From contig NZ_LWBP01000078.1 of NCBI RefSeq assembly GCF_002078015.1, positions 124,001-188,000 on the forward strand: DNA of 64,000 nt, in the 5' to 3' direction. Made by a program: the position numbers and the translations under genes. Position 1 is the stretch's first letter. Every line of letters begins with the position of its first letter. Under the pieces are notes generated by a model. The model was not told the origin of the DNA and did not search any database. It was given only the letters and a program-made list of their open reading frames with translations. Positions 43,402 through 52,257 of the stretch are shown in pieces. The stretch comes from Niastella populi. GTDB taxonomy: Bacteria; Bacteroidota; Bacteroidia; Chitinophagales; Chitinophagaceae.

Positions 43402-44484
43402 TTACAGCGGCCAGCGAACGGGTTGGCGCTCTTTCATAGAGCGATACAGCGCTGTGAACAGTTCAACCGTTTTTCTGCCTTCCTTTGCCGTTACCAGCGG
43501 TTCGCGGTTTTCGGCTACGGCCAATATAAAGTCGCGGTTCTGCCGGCGCACATAATGTTCAACAGCATCTGTTGCATTGAACTCGGCGGTATCGGCGGCA
43601 CGCCATGCTTCCAGGTGTTGTTCATCGCCGGGCACCGTCCAGATGTCGTTTGTAGGTGCTTCGAGAATAGCCGATTGTCCCGGCAGGAACATGGAGCCGC
43701 CATCGGTTTGTACCCCGGCCGATGCGCCATTGGAACCATGGATATGCACTTTGCCATAGATCCCCGGCTTTTGAGCATTGCTTACAACTATATTCGCCAC
43801 CGCCCCATTCTTGAAACGAATGATAGCAGTTGCCGTATCTTCTACTTCTATATACGGGTGATTGATGTTTTGCCAAACGCCATACAGTTCTTCCATTTCA
43901 CTGCCCATATACCATTGCAGCAGATCGAGCTGATGCGGCGCCTGGTTCACCAATACACCTCCCCCCTCTTTATCCCAGCTACCGCGCCAGGGATCGCTTT
44001 TATAATACTTTTCATCGCGCCAGCCATACATAACTACCGTTCCCAACATGGGGGTTCCCAGTTTGCCGGCATCGATGGCCTGCTTTATGCGCCGGCATGC
44101 GGGGTAGAACCGGCGCTGGCTGATCATGCCCAATTGTTTATTGTACTGCGCAGCCGTTTCTATCATGGCATCACAATCTTCCAATGAAACGGCCAGGGGC
44201 TTTTCGGTTAACACATGCGCCCCGTTTTGCAGGGCAATAACGGCGGCCGCGCGGTGGGCCGGGTGCGGGGTACATATAACCACAACCTGTACCTGCTCTT
44301 TTTGTATCATTTCAGCAATATCACTATAGGCCTTAACGCCAAAGCGGGCTGCAGTAGCGGCCGCTTTTTCTGCATTGCGGCTCTGCACCGCTACCAGTTC
44401 CGTTTCTTCAATATTCTTTAATGCCTGCGCATGTACCTGCGCCATTTTACCACACCCTATGATAGCTGATTTTAGCCTGGTCAT
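43402..44484 (-). CDS. Gfo/Idh/MocA-family NAD(P)-dependent oxidoreductase
   Basis: 360 residues. N-terminal Rossmann domain: MTRLKSAIIGCGKMAQVHAQALKN, QVVVICTPHPAHRAAAVIALQNGAHVLTEKPLAV (EKP catalytic Lys), ISQRRFYPACRRIKQAIDAGKLG, GSWDKEGGGVLVNQAPHQLDLLQWYMG (the H-x-x-D motif near the active site). Acts on a sugar or sugar-like compound, identity unknown. Nearest neighbours are unrelated. Confidence 0.94.
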   Translation of the reverse strand: MTRLKSAIIGCGKMAQVHAQALKNIEETELVAVQSRNAEKAAATAARFGVKAYSDIAEMIQKEQVQVVVICTPHPAHRAAAVIALQNGAHVLTEKPLAVSLEDCDAMIETAAQYNKQLGMISQRRFYPACRRIKQAIDAGKLGTPMLGTVVMYGWRDEKYYKSDPWRGSWDKEGGGVLVNQAPHQLDLLQWYMGSEMEELYGVWQNINHPYIEVEDTATAIIRFKNGAVANIVVSNAQKPGIYGKVHIHGSNGASAGVQTDGGSMFLPGQSAILEAPTNDIWTVPGDEQHLEAWRAADTAEFNATDAVEHYVRRQNRDFILAVAENREPLVTAKEGRKTVELFTALYRSMKERQPVRWPL

Positions 44485-44527
44485 ATATTGAATTCTCTTT
44501 TATAACGTGAGATTATTACCCAATTAA

Positions 44528-44666
44528 TGATTTATGATTTTGAGATTTTAAGATTTTGAGATTTTGAGATTTCGAGCCACGGCATAAATCCCGGGATCAG
44601 AAAATTCTAAATCCTAAATCATACAACTTCAAATCATACATTTTCAAATCCTACATCTCTAAATCT
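44528..44666. repeat. Phrase repeat 'gattttgagatttt' with complementary arm
   Basis: Left arm tgattttgagattttaagattttgagattttgag; right arm aaattctaaatcctaaatcatacaacttcaaatcatac. Fills the gap before the methyltransferase stop codon and extends over it. Third copy of the family (30599, 36058). Confidence 0.7.
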
Positions 44667-45399
44667 TACCCAGCTTCAGAAACAATGGAAAATAAAAGCC
44701 TTTTTCGGTATCATCCCGCCACACCTTTTCAATTTCAACTTCCAGCTCATTTACGGGATTGTATCCATTCGCTTTTATAAAATGCTGTACGCCCGACCAG
44801 GTATTGAAATAACCAGCCAGGTGCTGCCTGTTCCACTGAACGCTTATGCGGAACTCTTTTTCCGGTAATGGTTCATAAGGGAACGGAACGGTCGTGTAAT
44901 GCTCGTCGATATACCGGCGTTCTTTATCCCAATATGCGCCAACTGTTTCGCGGTAAAACGTATTGATGAGGGCGTTGACCGCTTCATCTTCACATACTAC
45001 CAGACCGTACCCCCAAACAGCTATGATGGCGCCGGGTTTAGCCACGCGCTTCACTTCTTTACCAAAGTCATCAAATTTGAACCAGTGGTAAGCCTGGGCT
45101 ACTGTTATGCAATCAAAGCTGTTATCGGCAAAGGGAGTTTGTTCTGCGGTTGTTACTGAGTAGGTGACCTTTTCATGCGGTTGCGCCTGCTGCAACTGTT
45201 TTTCGCTGAGATCGGTAGCAAACACCTTTTCAAAGTATTGCGCCAGATCAACGGCTGCCTGTCCGTTCCCCGTGGCGCAATCCCAGGCCTGCTGCCTGTT
45301 TGTTACCTGCTGCAAAATATACTCATATAACCCGCGCGGATAACCCGGGCGGTATTGAGCATAGAGTGAGGCCTGATCACTGAAAAGATCTTTTGCCAT
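44659..45399 (-). CDS. Class I SAM-dependent methyltransferase
   Basis: 246 residues. Methyltransferase-11-type fold: YAQYRPGYPRGLYEYILQQV, AWDCATGNGQAAVDLAQYFEKVFATDLSEKQLQQA (SAM loop is WDCATGNG, with Ala replacing the first Gly of E/DxGxGxG), VTYSVTTAEQTPFADNSFDCITVAQAYHWFKFDDFGKEVKRVAKPGAIIAVWGYG. Resembles a broad trans-aconitate methyltransferase-like group; substrate unknown. Starts 4 bp after the rpe stop, same transcription unit. Confidence 0.9.
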   Translation of the reverse strand: MAKDLFSDQASLYAQYRPGYPRGLYEYILQQVTNRQQAWDCATGNGQAAVDLAQYFEKVFATDLSEKQLQQAQPHEKVTYSVTTAEQTPFADNSFDCITVAQAYHWFKFDDFGKEVKRVAKPGAIIAVWGYGLVVCEDEAVNALINTFYRETVGAYWDKERRYIDEHYTTVPFPYEPLPEKEFRISVQWNRQHLAGYFNTWSGVQHFIKANGYNPVNELEVEIEKVWRDDTEKGFYFPLFLKLGKI

Positions 45400-45403
45400 A
45401 GCA

Positions 45404-46054
45404 TTATACTATTTTTTTCAACTGTGCAATGGTGTCTTTGGGATCTTTTGATTTGAATACGGTATTACCGGCCACCAGCACATGCGCTCCTGCTTTAATG
45501 ATATCGGGTGCGTTTTGCAGGGTTACGCCGCCATCGATCTCTATTTTGGCAGCAAGCCCTTTTTCATCGATCATGCGGCGCAGGGTGGCAATCTTATTTA
45601 GCGTATTGGGAATGAATTTTTGTCCGCCAAAACCCGGGTTAACGCTCATGATCAACACTACATCTATATCGTGCAATACTTCTTTCAATGCTTCCACCGG
45701 CGTATGGGGGTTCAATGCCACACCGGCCTGCATGCCCAGCGATTTTATCTGCTCAATATTCCTGTGTAAATGGGTACAGGCTTCGAGGTGAACGGTTAAA
45801 ATATCCGCGCCGGCTTTTTTAAAGTCTTCCACATATTTTTCCGGTTCAACGATCATCAGGTGCACGTCACATATTTTGGGCGTTGCTTTTCGTATGAAGT
45901 CGATGATCATTGGGCCAAACGTAATGTTGGGCACAAAGCGGCCGTCCATTACATCGAGGTGAACCCAGTCGGCCTGGCTTTCATTGACCATTTTACAATC
46001 CGTTTCCAGGGAAAGAAAGTTAGCCGATAAAAATGAGGGTGCTACTATTGCCAT
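45404..46054 (-). CDS. rpe: Ribulose-phosphate 3-epimerase
   Basis: 216 residues. Interconverts ribulose-5-phosphate and xylulose-5-phosphate in the pentose phosphate pathway. Motifs: PSFLSANFLSLETDCK, WVHLDVMDGRFVPNITFGP (metal-binding Asp), CDVHLMIVEPEKY, VHLEACTHLHRNIEQIKSLG, LIMSVNPGFGGQKFI and IEIDGGVTLQNAPDIIKAGAHVLVAGNTVF. Upstream partner of the methyltransferase gene. Confidence 0.97.
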   Translation of the reverse strand: MAIVAPSFLSANFLSLETDCKMVNESQADWVHLDVMDGRFVPNITFGPMIIDFIRKATPKICDVHLMIVEPEKYVEDFKKAGADILTVHLEACTHLHRNIEQIKSLGMQAGVALNPHTPVEALKEVLHDIDVVLIMSVNPGFGGQKFIPNTLNKIATLRRMIDEKGLAAKIEIDGGVTLQNAPDIIKAGAHVLVAGNTVFKSKDPKDTIAQLKKIV

Positions 46055-46057
46055 GAT

Positions 46058-46282
46058 ATGTTAATGTGATAATTTGATAATGCGATAATGCGATAATGAA
46101 ATTACAGGCGAAAGCAGAAAACCGCTAAGCGCTGCAGGCCAACCCGGAATCCTGCAAATACTTTTGAATTACGAATAAAGAACTGCGAACAGTGAACAGT
46201 GAACAGTGAACAGTGAACTGTGAACTGTGAACTATGAACTGTGAACTGTGAACTGTGAACTATGAACTGTGAACTATGAACC
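46058..46282. repeat. Two phrase repeats: 'gtgataatttgataatgcgataatg' and 'gtgaacagtgaactgtgaac'
   Basis: 46058-46099 is the gtgataat family. 46181-46282 holds about 14 tandem 7-nt units (gtgaaca/gtgaact/atgaact), the most regular tandem array in the window. The whole rpe-TPR lipoprotein gap is otherwise empty. Confidence 0.8.
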
Positions 46283-46287
46283 GTCAC

Positions 46288-47298
46288 CTATTTCTCCACC
46301 CTCCTGATCCCTTCCCGCGCTTCGTCAAATCGCTTATCGATGGCCAGCGCCCGTTTATAATTTACAAGGGCCAGGTCTTTTTTCCCCTGCTCTTCATAAC
46401 AACGCGCCATCCAGTACCATGCATCGGGATTGGTGTTTGCAACCGTAGCGGCCATAGTGAACACTTTCAATGCACTATCGATCTTCTTCAGGTCGTGAAA
46501 TATGATACCTTTTTCAATATAGGCGTCGGCAAATTTCCAGTCGCGGCTGATGCATTCATTGAACAACTGCATGGCCTTGTCGTATTGTTTCGTATCGGAG
46601 TAGTAGCTGCCTTTCAGGTACAGCACATCATTTAAAATACCGGAAGTGTCTTTGCGAATAAGTTCGTCGCAGATGGTAATTACTTTGGGATTTAAGGTAG
46701 CGGCATATAAACTGGCCAGTGCAAGGCCGTTGTAGTTGAGGGGTTGTACCTGGTAGCTTTTTTCCATTGCCTGAATAGCAGCCGGGGTATCGTTCAATTG
46801 CGCCAGCAACACCCCTTTTTCATACCACACTTCAAAGTTCATAGAGTCCTGCTGCGCCCACTCATCATATTGGGCCATGGCTTTATTGTTTTCGCCTGTT
46901 TGTGTATAGATCTCGCCGAGGCGGCGGTGCAGATCGGGATTGGCAGGCCATTTGGCCAGACTTTCTTTCAATAGCCTGATCGCCTCTTCGGGTTTGTTCA
47001 CCAGCATCAGGTTAGAGACGTATTTCAGGGCAACAAATTCATCAGGTTTTATTTCCCATGCTTTTTTGTAATCGGCCATGGCCAGCTCATGCAGATTGTT
47101 CTGCGAAAGCAGCACAGCCCGCTGCATATACAGCTCCTGGTTTTTAGGAAATTGTTGTATACTGTCAGTGAGGCCGGCATAAGGCGGTGTGTTCAGGATC
47201 TTTTCGGCCGAAACCCTGTCATTGTTCCCCGAAGTACAACTGCATAACCAACATAACCAACCAACCAGTAAAACCGGTATAGAGACGCATTTTTTCAT
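46288..47298 (-). CDS. TPR-repeat lipoprotein
   Basis: 336 residues from the ATG at 47296-47298 (MKKCVSIPVLLVGWLCWLCSC), which places a lipobox (WLCS-C) at residue 20; a longer frame to 47388 would hide it. The mature protein is a chain of TPR units (LAMADYKKAWEIKPDEFVAL, AIRLLKESLAKWPANPDLHRRLGEIYTQTG, AAIQAMEKSYQVQPLNYNGLALASLY, KAMQLFNECISRDWKFADAYIEKGIIF, LALVNYKRALAIDKRFDEAREG). Likely a scaffolding lipoprotein of the envelope. Confidence 0.88.
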   Translation of the reverse strand: MKKCVSIPVLLVGWLCWLCSCTSGNNDRVSAEKILNTPPYAGLTDSIQQFPKNQELYMQRAVLLSQNNLHELAMADYKKAWEIKPDEFVALKYVSNLMLVNKPEEAIRLLKESLAKWPANPDLHRRLGEIYTQTGENNKAMAQYDEWAQQDSMNFEVWYEKGVLLAQLNDTPAAIQAMEKSYQVQPLNYNGLALASLYAATLNPKVITICDELIRKDTSGILNDVLYLKGSYYSDTKQYDKAMQLFNECISRDWKFADAYIEKGIIFHDLKKIDSALKVFTMAATVANTNPDAWYWMARCYEEQGKKDLALVNYKRALAIDKRFDEAREGIRRVEK

Positions 47299-47536
47299 CA
47301 GTATAATAAGTTTTTTCAAAGGCGCGGCACCGCACACGGTATACCATTGCATCGGCATATGATGAATATTACAAATACCAGCATCCATGCACGATCCTGG
47401 GCAAAACTAACCGATTTTTATAAAGTACTTATGACAATATTCTGACATGCAAACTATTTAACAAAATTATCTTCATTTTATCAAGCGCGCATTACCAGTT
47501 ATACAACACATTGCGCGCTTGTAAAACCTGTTGTAT

Positions 47537-48646
47537 ATGAAGAAATGGCTATTAATTCCGTTGCTGGCCGGTATAACCGGCATCGCCCTTATGGCGTTTG
47601 ATCCTATGCCCTTGCCGCCTGCAGTTGCACCGCAGGCAGCCGATACCATCCTGTACCCTGAAGAAAAACATTTTAAGAACGTTCGGCAACTGACGTTTGG
47701 CGGCGATAATGCCGAGGCTTACTTCAGTTATGATGGAAAATGGCTCGTATTTCAACGCACCAGCGTAAAAGACGGCATTCCCTGCGACCAGATCTTTGCA
47801 GGAAAGATCCCTGCACCCGGCGCTCCTTTTGAATATAAAATGATAAGCACCGGTAAAGGAAGAACTACCTGCGGTTTCTTTACCAAAGATGGTAAACATA
47901 TCATTTACGCATCAACTCATCTGGGCGGCGATAGTTGTCCGCCACCGCCCGACCGCTCCAAATACGGTAATAAGTACATATGGCCTTTGTACAGCAGTTA
48001 CGATATTTTTATGGCCGACCTCGATGGAAAGATCGTTAAACAACTTACCGGCAGCAAAGGATACGATGCCGAAGCAACGCTGTCGCCCGATGGTAAAAAG
48101 ATGATCTATACAAGTGTAAAAGACGGCGACATTGAACTTTACATAATGGACCTGCAAACCGGTAAGGAAAAAAGGATCACACATACGCCGGGTTATGATG
48201 GCGGCGCATGGTTCAGTGCGGATGGTAAAAAGATCATCTGGCGCGCTTCGCGCCCGCAAACACCTGAAGCATTACGATCGTACAAAGAACTACTGGCCGA
48301 AAACCTGGTAGCGCCTACACAAATGGAAGTGTTCATTGCCGATGCCGATGGCAGCAATGCCCAACAGATCACCCGGCTGGGACAAGCCAACTGGGCGCCG
48401 GCTTTTATGCCCGATAGCAAACACATCATCTTTGCTTCGAACCATGAATACAAAAGAGGTTTTCCGTTCAACCTGTATACCATGAATGGTGATGGCAGCA
48501 ACCTGCAAAAGGTAAGCCGTGATAAAGGTTTTGATGCATTCCCTATGTTCAGCCCTAACGGTAAAAAGATCGTTTTCTGCAGCAACCGCAACAATGGCGG
48601 AACACGCGACACCAATATTTTCCTTGCAGACTGGGTAGAAGAATGA
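47537..48646 (+). CDS. TolB-like PD40 beta-propeller exported protein
   Basis: 369 residues from the ATG at 47537 (MKKWLLIPLLAGITGIALMAFD). N-terminal hydrophobic export signal, then repeated PD40/WD40-like blades: EAYFSYDGKWLVFQRT, CGFFTKDGKHIIYASTHLGG, DAEATLSPDGKKMIYTSVKDGDIELYIMDLQTGKEKRITHTPGYDGGAWFSADGKKIIWRA, WAPAFMPDSKHIIFASNHEY and DAFPMFSPNGKKIVFCSNRN. TolB-type propellers without the TolB N-domain are usual periplasmic proteins in Bacteroidota; ligand unknown. Confidence 0.9.
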   Translation: MKKWLLIPLLAGITGIALMAFDPMPLPPAVAPQAADTILYPEEKHFKNVRQLTFGGDNAEAYFSYDGKWLVFQRTSVKDGIPCDQIFAGKIPAPGAPFEYKMISTGKGRTTCGFFTKDGKHIIYASTHLGGDSCPPPPDRSKYGNKYIWPLYSSYDIFMADLDGKIVKQLTGSKGYDAEATLSPDGKKMIYTSVKDGDIELYIMDLQTGKEKRITHTPGYDGGAWFSADGKKIIWRASRPQTPEALRSYKELLAENLVAPTQMEVFIADADGSNAQQITRLGQANWAPAFMPDSKHIIFASNHEYKRGFPFNLYTMNGDGSNLQKVSRDKGFDAFPMFSPNGKKIVFCSNRNNGGTRDTNIFLADWVEE

Positions 48647-48774
48647 CGCAGAACGCATGCTACACTTCATTTTCTTAGTAATGTGTAGGTGTGGCACACC
48701 CCACCTCCAGCTATCAGGAATCAAATTTGATGTTTCCGGTTGCCAACATTAGCTTTGCGCCAAATCTCCGCATT

Positions 48775-49233
48775 ATGAATTTTTTAGTTTTACTACATAG
48801 CTATTTAAGGTGGATACTGTTGATATTGTTACTGGCTTCGATCTTCAAAGCCCTTTCGGGTATGAATGGTAAAAAGGCATTGACAGCTGGCGACAAAAAA
48901 ATATGGTTGTTCACCATGATCACTGCCCACACTACCTTGCTGATCGGTTTGATACTTTTGTTTGTTGGCAGAATTGGTTTTACCAATATACCTGAAGGTG
49001 TAAGCGTAATGAAAGATGCCACTTACCGCTTCTACCTGGTAGAACATCCGCTGATGATGCTCATAGCCATTGTATTCATCACTATTGGCAGAGGACAGGC
49101 AAAAAAAGCGATCCCCGATGCAGTCAAGTACAAAAAAGCGTTCTGGTTCTTCGTACTTGCCCTGATACTTATTCTGGCAGCTATTCCCTGGCCTGCACGC
49201 GAGATCGGCCGCCCGCTATTCCCCAGCCTGTAA
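48775..49233 (+). CDS. Small four-helix membrane protein
   Basis: 152 residues from the ATG at 48775 (MNFLVLLHSYLRWILLILLLASIF); a longer frame from 48691 adds non-membrane sequence. Four hydrophobic segments with His in the first and in helix 2 (MITAHTTLLIGLILLF) and helix 3 (VEHPLMMLIAIVFITIG), a His layout reminiscent of haem- or cytochrome-b-like bundles (inference only). Ends with PAREIGRPLFPSL. Terminator 30 bp after the stop. Confidence 0.75.
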   Translation: MNFLVLLHSYLRWILLILLLASIFKALSGMNGKKALTAGDKKIWLFTMITAHTTLLIGLILLFVGRIGFTNIPEGVSVMKDATYRFYLVEHPLMMLIAIVFITIGRGQAKKAIPDAVKYKKAFWFFVLALILILAAIPWPAREIGRPLFPSL

Positions 49234-49264
49234 TGTAGAATATACAATTCTTATAATATAACTG

Positions 49265-49296
49265 AATGCCATTCGCCGTTGCGGATGGCATTTTTT
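49265..49296 (+). terminator. Terminator after the four-helix protein gene
   Basis: AATGCCAT-12 nt-ATGGCATT followed by TTTTACTT. Confidence 0.85.
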
Positions 49297-49786
49297 ACTT
49301 CAATAACGGGCTTGCTAACGCGGTTTTAGCTACGTATTCAATGAAAAATAACCGGTTCTAAACCAACCGGTTCTAATTCATTTCTAATGAGAAACCCTTC
49401 TATCTGCCTCATTTCAATTCAATTACACCGCCCTCATGGATATGTAACAAAATGAATTACAACACAATAATAGAATTGTGCGGGCGTTTTTGGATGCGGT
49501 GAAAATGACCTTCGGGAGGCCGGAGCAGGACACTACAGGACATACGTTTGACTTAAACACGATACGTTTGTGCGCCCGGAACTAAACTGTTAAAAACCAG
49601 CAGCCACTAAACATCATTTTTACTTACCATGTTGAAAAGTGGCATTGTGCGGGTCTATCGTATATAGAAAAACGATATGCTTATCTTGCTTGCTCCTGTT
49701 GAATAAATTCATAAAACTTATTGGAACTGAAATTATAAGAATAAATATTTCGGCAGACTTTTTGAAATTTATACATAAACGTTATC
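49297..49786. other. 490-bp gap with two TAcgTTTG promoter-like boxes
   Basis: No gene is supported. TACGTTTG occurs at 49543-49550 and again at 49563-49570, both full matches to the Bacteroidota -7 element, 220-240 bp before the next start codon. Confidence 0.4.
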
Positions 49787-51130
49787 ATGACACTTAACAC
49801 CTTGGCGAGAATCCGTACCAGCGTTTTATTTTTATGCTTACTATTCTCCTGTTCTACCCTTTTTGCACAAAACCAGACCGTCAATGCTGTATACGCAGGC
49901 ACGGCATATGAGTATGACCAAAGCTCTGATGCCGGCGAAATGGTAAGAACTGATTACGTATTCTATTTCAGGCCAAATTTTTCTTTTTGTAGCGGACTTG
50001 ATAAACCTGACTGGCAGAAGCGTGTAGATGGCACTTACGCCATCACCGGCAATCAGCTGAAGATGAAATTCCTGAACGATGGTTCTGAAAAAATAATCCT
50101 GTTAAGCGTTACCGGCGAAACCGGCCAGTCTGGTGCAGCAACATTTATCAGACTGAACCCCTCCAATGTTGTTCCCACCGGCTTTTATAAATATGTAAGA
50201 TCTTCTGGTAAAGCAGATGGTTTTTATTTCACTGATGGTAAATTCAAACGTACTGCAAGCCTTACCACACTATCTGGCGGCAGCACCAGCAGCGCCGATG
50301 ATGGTTCCTATACCATTACCCAGGGACAGCTGGCACTTAAATACAACACCGGTAAAACAACCAACTTAAGTTTCTTCAGCAGTCCTGAAAAGAAATCGAT
50401 CGTTGTTATCAACGGCGATATCTATTACCTCGATGAAGAAGAAATGGCCAAACACGGCGATATAAAACAACCAACAACCACTAATGCTGCACCGGTAGTA
50501 ACGAAAACGAACGATGTACTGGATGCTGGTATGAACCTGTTGAAAGAGGCCAATCTGTCGCATGGCGGTAAGAGCCTCGATGGCCTCAATACCATGAAGG
50601 CAGTAATGAACACCAATAACCTTACGCTTACCATGCAGGCAGATTTTACCCGCCAGATCGTACGCCTTGAGTCGGCCTTACAGGGTAACGTGATCCTGCT
50701 TGAGCAAATGGAAGGCAACAGCGGCTGGAGTTTCGACGGCAATAGCTATGCACCGCTTTCTCCGCAACGTGTAACAGAACTGAAACGTTACCTGTTCTGC
50801 GGTTTACCGGGTTTGAAATCAGACCTGCTGACCAAATCAACCGCTACCCTGCAAACACAACAATATGGTTTGTCGTCGGTAATGGTAATGGTGAACAGCA
50901 TGCGCGCAGGTTATATCATCAATAACAATAACCGCCTCGAGGCGCTGATCGTCGTTGATCCGCTGAGCGGCACCACTACCTTTACCTATTCAGATTTCAA
51001 GAAAACAGGCAACATTTTGTTACCATATACCGAGATCATGCAGGCCGGCAAACACGCCCAAACCATTACGTATGAAAGTTATGATATCAACCCAACGTTT
51101 GGTAAAGACACGTTTTCAAAACCAAAATAG
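49787..51130 (+). CDS. Secreted protein of unknown function
   Basis: 447 residues. Signal peptide ends near CSTLFAQ. The mature part is beta-rich with no known catalytic motif: VDGTYAITGNQLKMKF, TGFYKYVRSSGKADGFYFTDGKFKRT, SADDGSYTITQGQLALKY (two related lipocalin-like DGxYxITxxQLxxK units), then from about residue 240 a second domain (LDAGMNLLKEANLSHGGKSLDGLNTMKAVMNTNNLTLTMQADFTRQIVRLESAL, ..., VDPLSGTTTFTYSDFKKTGNILLPYTEIM) that resembles LolA-like or outer-membrane lipoprotein-sorting folds. No name can be given. Confidence 0.7.
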   Translation: MTLNTLARIRTSVLFLCLLFSCSTLFAQNQTVNAVYAGTAYEYDQSSDAGEMVRTDYVFYFRPNFSFCSGLDKPDWQKRVDGTYAITGNQLKMKFLNDGSEKIILLSVTGETGQSGAATFIRLNPSNVVPTGFYKYVRSSGKADGFYFTDGKFKRTASLTTLSGGSTSSADDGSYTITQGQLALKYNTGKTTNLSFFSSPEKKSIVVINGDIYYLDEEEMAKHGDIKQPTTTNAAPVVTKTNDVLDAGMNLLKEANLSHGGKSLDGLNTMKAVMNTNNLTLTMQADFTRQIVRLESALQGNVILLEQMEGNSGWSFDGNSYAPLSPQRVTELKRYLFCGLPGLKSDLLTKSTATLQTQQYGLSSVMVMVNSMRAGYIINNNNRLEALIVVDPLSGTTTFTYSDFKKTGNILLPYTEIMQAGKHAQTITYESYDINPTFGKDTFSKPK

Positions 51131-51165
51131 GTTTGTGGTTTATGGTTTGTAGTTTGTGGTTGCGT
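51131..51165. repeat. Phrase repeat 'gtttgtggtttatggtttgtagtttg'
   Basis: Immediately after the stop codon; similar tttatagtttattgtttatagtttc follows the GNAT stop at 12524-12552. Confidence 0.6.
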
Positions 51166-51235
51166 TGAATTTTGAGCAGTCTTCACAATTGGCAACTACC
51201 CTGCTTATCAGCAGTAATTAATTACTTATAAGTTT

Positions 51236-51266
51236 AAGCCTTCCCTATACCGGGGAAGGCTTTTTC
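51236..51266 (+). terminator. Terminator of the secreted-protein gene
   Basis: AAGCCTTCCC-7 nt-GGGAAGGCTT then TTTC. It is followed at 51289-51335 by ccattatcccattatcgaattatcacattagc phrases. Confidence 0.85.
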
Positions 51267-51367
51267 ATTCCACCCGGCTTTTGGCTTTCCATTATCCCAT
51301 TATCGAATTATCACATTAGCATATTAGCACATTAGTTTTCGTATCTTGCCCTCAACCTTAACGAAAT

Positions 51368-52249
51368 ATGATCACATACAATCCTAAAGACTGGTTTACC
51401 TTTATTTTCCGGTTTCATAAGGCCGACACCCTTCGCCAACTGGCCCCGCTTATAATTGGAATAAGCGTTTACTGCTGGATCGTCGCATTTCTTGAATTGA
51501 ATGTCTTCAGGCTATCGGAAAACAGCCATGTAAAGAATATAACCGCCATGCACACGCTCCTGAGCTTTGTGATCTCGATGCTGCTGGTATTCCGTACCAA
51601 TACCGCCTATGACCGCTGGTGGGAAGGCCGTAAGCTATGGGGTTCGCTGGTGAACAACAGCCGTAACCTCGCCATTAAGCTAAACGCTATACTGGGTCAT
51701 GAAGAAGCAGCCCACCGTTCATTCTTTAAAAAGATCATTCCCATGTACGCGTCGGTGCTGTCGCACCACCTGCATGCAGAAACAACCCGCCTCGCCCTTG
51801 ACGAGCATGAACATCCAGAACTAAAAAATCTCGATACCAACCGGCATATGCCCAACCAGGTGGCCTCTATGATGTTTCAACGCGTGAACCGCCTGTACGA
51901 GGAAGGAAAGATAAAAGGCGATCAACTGATCGTGCTGAACAGCGAACTGCAGTCGTTTACCGATATCATGGGCGCCTGCGAACGCATCAAGAACACGCCG
52001 ATCCCATTTTCGTACAGCGTGTTCCTTAAAAAATTCATCTTCTTTTATGTGATGACGCTGCCCTTCAGCTTTGTGATCAGCCTCGGGTATATTGCCATAC
52101 CCGTTGTTGCATTTATCTTCTACGTACTGGCCAGCCTTGAGCTGATCGCCGAAGAAATAGAAGACCCTTTTGGCGGCGATGAGAACGACCTGCCCATGAT
52201 CAAAATGGCTTCGAATATAAAAAAGCACGTGGCTGAGATCCTGAACTAA
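51368..52249 (+). CDS. Bestrophin-family ion channel protein
   Basis: 293 residues. MITYNPKDWFTFIFRFHKADTLRQLAPLIIGISVYCWIV, LLSFVISMLLVFRTNTAYDRWWEGRKLWGSLVNNSRNLAIKLN (the RTNxAYDRWWEGR signature), FVISLGYIAIPVVAFIFYVLASLELIAEEIEDPFGGDENDLPM (the conserved EDPFG loop). Bacterial bestrophins are pentameric channels, some cation-selective. Convergent with the M48 protease gene, 8 bp between stop codons. Confidence 0.95.
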   Translation: MITYNPKDWFTFIFRFHKADTLRQLAPLIIGISVYCWIVAFLELNVFRLSENSHVKNITAMHTLLSFVISMLLVFRTNTAYDRWWEGRKLWGSLVNNSRNLAIKLNAILGHEEAAHRSFFKKIIPMYASVLSHHLHAETTRLALDEHEHPELKNLDTNRHMPNQVASMMFQRVNRLYEEGKIKGDQLIVLNSELQSFTDIMGACERIKNTPIPFSYSVFLKKFIFFYVMTLPFSFVISLGYIAIPVVAFIFYVLASLELIAEEIEDPFGGDENDLPMIKMASNIKKHVAEILN

Positions 52250-52257
52250 GCCCCGCG

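Noticed and set aside
43423-44187. 254-residue frame on the plus strand opposite the Gfo/Idh oxidoreductase
   Set aside because: Antisense shadow of a clear gene; no family features and poor start context.
46102-46287. 61-residue frame of HSSQFTV repeats
   Set aside because: Translation of the 7-nt tandem array; composition reflects the repeat, not a protein.
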